NCBI RefSeq assembly: GCF_008801715.1 | Contig: NZ_VZPG01000002.1 | Span: 1 to 64,000, forward strand | DNA from: Pseudochrobactrum saccharolyticum | GTDB taxonomy: Bacteria > Pseudomonadota > Alphaproteobacteria > Rhizobiales > Rhizobiaceae | Length of the DNA stretch: 64,000 nucleotides | Reading direction: 5' to 3' | In this document: piece by piece, positions 61,733-64,000 of the stretch | How the letters are laid out: every line of letters starts with the position of its first letter | Position numbering within the stretch: position 1 is the stretch's first letter | Translations under genes and position numbers: made by a program | The notes under the pieces: generated by a model | What the model was told of the DNA's origin: nothing | What the model saw: the letters and a program-made list of their open reading frames with translations, nothing else | Database searches by the model: none

Positions 61733-61975
61733 TCAGGCGATGTCGAAGCTGTAATCTTCAATAACGGTATTGGCGAGAAGCTTTTCGCACATGGCTTTCA
61801 GCTCGGCTTCAGCCTTTGCTTTGTCCGCAGTTTCAAGAACAACATCAAAAACCTTGCCCTGACGTACAGAATTGACGCCATCAAAGCCGAGGCTGCCGAG
61901 AGCGCCGACAATGGCTTTACCCTGAGGGTCGAGAACGCCGTTTTTCAGTGTGACGGTGACGCGTGCCTTAATCAC
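61733..61975 (-). CDS. purS: Phosphoribosylformylglycinamidine synthase subunit PurS (GTG start)
   Basis: The small structural subunit that bridges PurL and PurQ. The 80-residue product starts IKARVTVTLKNGVLDPQG after a GTG initiator with CAGGA upstream, and has the GFDGVNSVRQGK segment. Three large hairpins separate it from purC. Confidence 0.96.
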   Translation of the reverse strand: MIKARVTVTLKNGVLDPQGKAIVGALGSLGFDGVNSVRQGKVFDVVLETADKAKAEAELKAMCEKLLANTVIEDYSFDIA

Positions 61976-62044
61976 TTTGTTATCCTGTATTTTAGAAGAG
62001 GGAATGTACAGTCTCCGCAGCGCGGAAATACTGCCTGAAAGACA

Positions 62045-62075
62045 CAGCCCGGAAAGCGGCAGACTTCCCGGGCTG
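62045..62075 (-). promoter_or_regulatory. Hairpin 3 of the purC-purS gap
   Basis: CAGCCCGG and CCGGGCTG pair over eight bases with a 15-base loop. Nearest of three stems to purS. Confidence 0.5.
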
Positions 62076-62076
62076 A

Positions 62077-62124
62077 TTGCATAATTCTTTAAATCATTTT
62101 CGATTTAAAGATAAAATTATGCAA
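62077..62124 (-). promoter_or_regulatory. Hairpin 2 of the purC-purS gap
   Basis: TTGCATAAT pairs with ATTATGCAA and, inside, CTTTAAATC pairs with GATTTAAAG around loop ATTTTC: 18 bp broken only by a small asymmetric bulge. It is AT-rich and separated from hairpin 3 by one base. Confidence 0.65.
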
Positions 62125-62135
62125 CAATTTAAATG

Positions 62136-62179
62136 AACAGCGTCCTTTGCGCGCCTTAATTAAGGCGCGCGGCGCTGTT
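62136..62179 (-). promoter_or_regulatory. Hairpin 1 of the purC-purS gap, with a 22-base perfect palindrome
   Basis: An outer stem AACAGCG/CGCTGTT encloses a perfect 22-base palindrome at 62149-62170 (GCGCGCC, TTAATTAA, GGCGCGC). It begins six bases after the purC stop. No T run follows, so it is not a standard terminator. Confidence 0.65.
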
Positions 62180-62184
62180 TGACG

Positions 62185-62949
62185 TTACTTGACCAGTGTC
62201 GGGCCGGTAGGGCGCGGCGGCTCGTTCTCGTTGATAATGCCGAGACGGCGTGCCACTTCCTGATAGGCCTCAACCAGACCACCCATATCACGGCGGAAAC
62301 GGTCTTTGTCCATTTTCTCGTTGGTGGCAACATCCCAGAGGCGGGCTGAGTCCGGCGAAATTTCATCGGCCAGAACCACGCGCATCATGTCGCCTTCGAA
62401 CAGACGGCCGCATTCGATTTTGAAATCGACCAGCTGAATGCCAACGCCGAGGAACAGGCCTGTGAGGAAGTCGTTGATACGGATGGCAAGTGCCATAATA
62501 TCATCGAGTTCCGCAGGGCTTGCCCAGCCAAATGCAGTGATATGCTCTTCGGAGACCATCGGGTCATCGAGTGCATCGGCCTTGTAATAGAATTCAATGA
62601 TTGAGCGTGGCAGAACGGTGCCTTCTTCAATCCCCAGACGCTTGGCCAGTGAGCCGGCGGCAACATTGCGCACAACGACTTCAAGCGGAATGATTTCGAC
62701 TTCTTTAATCAGCTGCTCGCGCATGTTGACGCGGCGGATAAAGTGGGTCGGAATGCCGATCTTGTTCAACTGCGTAAAGATGTATTCGGAAATGCGGTTG
62801 TTCAGCACTCCCTTGCCATCAATCACTTCATGCTTTTTGGCATTGAAAGCGGTGGCATCATCTTTGAAAAACTGAATGAGCGTGCCTGGCTCCGGTCCTT
62901 CGTAAAGGATCTTGGCCTTGCCCTCGTAAATACGGCGGCGTCGATTCAT
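62185..62949 (-). CDS. purC: SAICAR synthetase
   Basis: Phosphoribosylaminoimidazole-succinocarboxamide synthase, purine pathway. The 254-residue product starts [17 protein letters not shown] and has [24 protein letters not shown] and [12 protein letters not shown]. First gene of purC-purS-purQ on the minus strand and divergent from the ATPase inhibitor gene, as in other Hyphomicrobiales. Confidence 0.98.
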   Translation of the reverse strand: MNRRRRIYEGKAKILYEGPEPGTLIQFFKDDATAFNAKKHEVIDGKGVLNNRISEYIFTQLNKIGIPTHFIRRVNMREQLIKEVEIIPLEVVVRNVAAGSLAKRLGIEEGTVLPRSIIEFYYKADALDDPMVSEEHITAFGWASPAELDDIMALAIRINDFLTGLFLGVGIQLVDFKIECGRLFEGDMMRVVLADEISPDSARLWDVATNEKMDKDRFRRDMGGLVEAYQEVARRLGIINENEPPRPTGPTLVK

Positions 62950-63263
62950 GGGGTTTAGGAACCTCTGGGGTTTGCTGAGACCGTTTTGAGACGTCTCGTC
63001 TCATCCCGATGTTTCAGGAAGCGGCCACTGCAGCCGCAATGTCTGCGTTCCCTAGCGCAAATGATAACTTTTAACAATCATCCTTTATGCCGCTATGCTG
63101 TTTTTCAGCGATTGTTTTATGCTTTTTCTGTGCGCAGCCTCTGGTTGTGCCATTATGCGAACCCTATATGCCTAAAGCAGCCACGCATTATACTGTGATT
63201 TTGTTGCGGGCGGCGTATAATAAAGATCAAGAATAAACCGACTAACTGATATGTGAGGGACCT
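62950..63263. promoter_or_regulatory. Divergent region between purC and the ATPase inhibitor gene
   Basis: Gene-free stretch of 314 bases that must hold both promoters. No hexamer pair or palindrome stands out clearly enough to report. Confidence 0.3.
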
Positions 63264-63584
63264 ATGAGCGGAATGGACGAACGTCGCAATACATTCGAAA
63301 ACAAATTTGCCCATGACGAAGATTTGCGGTTCCGCGCGATTGCCCGTCGCAATAAAATGCTTGGTCTCTGGGCTGCTGAAAAACTCGGCAAAACCGGAGA
63401 AGACGCACAGGCCTATGCCGGTGAAGTGGTGCGTGCAGATTTTGAAGAAGCCGGTGACGAGGATGTTATCCGCAAAATTACTGCTGATTTCAGTGCTGCA
63501 TCCGTGAATGTCAGCGATGCTGAATTGCGTGTGCAATTGCTTGATTTGCTTGAGGAAGCTGCCAAGCAGATCAGCGCTGAATAA
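63264..63584 (+). CDS. F1F0-ATPase inhibitor zeta subunit (DUF1476)
   Basis: The alphaproteobacterial zeta protein blocks ATP hydrolysis by the F1 ATPase. The 106-residue product starts SGMDERRNTFENKFAHDED, the inhibitory N-terminal segment, followed by a four-helix domain (RNKMLGLWAAEKLG, AAKQI). GAGGGACCT precedes the ATG. The purC neighbourhood is conserved. Together with the ATP12-like gene at 42327 it is the second ATP-synthase accessory gene here. Confidence 0.95.
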   Translation: MSGMDERRNTFENKFAHDEDLRFRAIARRNKMLGLWAAEKLGKTGEDAQAYAGEVVRADFEEAGDEDVIRKITADFSAASVNVSDAELRVQLLDLLEEAAKQISAE

Positions 63585-63607
63585 TCAGTGCCTTTATAGA
63601 TTTTCTG

Positions 63608-63641
63608 AAAAGCCGCACGGAACGCTCCGTGCGGCTTTTTT
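63608..63641 (+). terminator. Terminator after the ATPase inhibitor gene
   Basis: CCGCACGGA, loop ACGC, TCCGTGCGG inside A/T tracts and followed by T6. Confidence 0.93.
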
Positions 63642-63740
63642 ATTTGATGTTTACTGTGAAGCGCATAGACGCCTTTTTCATTGCGCTCTAAGGTGTCCGT
63701 CGGGAACATTCTGAAATATAAGATACATACAGGTGCATTC

Positions 63741-64000
63741 ATGACAATATCACACTCTTTGGCCACCCGTTTGCGCTCCGGCGAAACGGTTCGTTCAGCA
63801 TGGAGTACTATCTCTGATCCGCTTTTGTTGGAGAATATCAGCGCTCTGGGTTTTGATGCGGTGACGATGGATATGCAGCATGGTTCGCATACCGAGGCCA
63901 GCATCTGTCAGGGTATCGGTACAATAAAAGCCGCCGGTAAGCCTGCTATTGTGCGTATTCCAGTCGGTCGCTTTGATATAGCCAGCCGCGCTCTGGATTT
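63741..64000 (+). CDS. HpcH/HpaI-family aldolase, 3'-truncated by window edge
   Basis: The first 86 codons of a class II aldolase acting on 2-keto-3-deoxy sugar acids or similar. Visible family features are the start SLATRLRSGETVRSAWS, the strand GFDAVTMDMQHG (in place of the usual D-x-E-H-G), and PAIVRIP. The ATG at 63741 has a weak upstream AGGTG. The catalytic remainder lies beyond the window, so the substrate cannot be guessed. Confidence 0.85.
   Translation, partial: MTISHSLATRLRSGETVRSAWSTISDPLLLENISALGFDAVTMDMQHGSHTEASICQGIGTIKAAGKPAIVRIPVGRFDIASRALD

Overview
The window is a piece of an alphaproteobacterial chromosome, most likely from the family Brucellaceae (Brucella, Ochrobactrum or Pseudochrobactrum relatives). 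Three things point there: the L11-rif-str-S10-spc-alpha ribosomal super-cluster is unbroken and lacks infA, rpmJ and rpsD; the accessory housekeeping genes are a typical Hyphomicrobiales set (three-part PurL/PurQ/PurS, an ATPase zeta inhibitor beside purC, NdvA/Cgt, an ATP12-like chaperone, glnBA next to nnr); and PurL, PurC, UvrA and L10 resemble what I remember of Brucella proteins. No genus is assigned.

Positions 1-33985 are translation and transcription genes, all on + except one. The order is tuf (5' end cut off by the window), tRNA-Trp, secE-nusG, rplKA, rplJL, rpoBC, then one small acidic protein gene on the minus strand, rpsLG-fusA-tuf, rpsJ through rplR, rpsE through adk, and rpsM-rpsK-rpoA-rplQ. 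The two tuf copies differ at only nine bases over the shared 1005. Several gaps inside this cluster hold hairpins that look like terminators, attenuators or autoregulatory leaders: rplJ, rpoB, rpsL, rplR/rpsE, adk/rpsM and rpsM/rpsK.

Positions 34000-50065 hold single-gene housekeeping units: a DegP/DegQ protease, rarA, ndvA (minus), a rluC-like pseudouridine synthase followed by an EamA transporter, a HAD hydrolase and an ATP12-like chaperone, then the nitrogen genes glnB-glnA (minus, with a near-consensus sigma-54 promoter), nnr, and uvrA (minus, with a perfect alphaproteobacterial LexA box inside its promoter).

Positions 50066-51347 are the largest gene-free stretch and the most unusual part of the window. 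It contains a 110-base interspersed repeat, a consensus -10 box, and about 570 bases that fold on the + strand into many consecutive helices ending in a terminator. I cannot assign this candidate RNA to a known class. It is followed by a DmpA-type aminopeptidase.

Positions 52500-64000 hold ttcA, an inositol-monophosphatase-family gene, a Bcr/CflA efflux pump, grxD and bolA (an iron-sulfur/iron-regulation pair), purL, a small lipoprotein, a glutathione S-transferase, and purC-purS-purQ, all minus except the first two. They end with the ATPase inhibitor zeta gene and the start of a HpcH/HpaI aldolase on +. Three large back-to-back hairpins separate purC from purS. A second copy of the 110-base repeat lies at 60037-60146; base changes between the two copies preserve pairing in its first stem.
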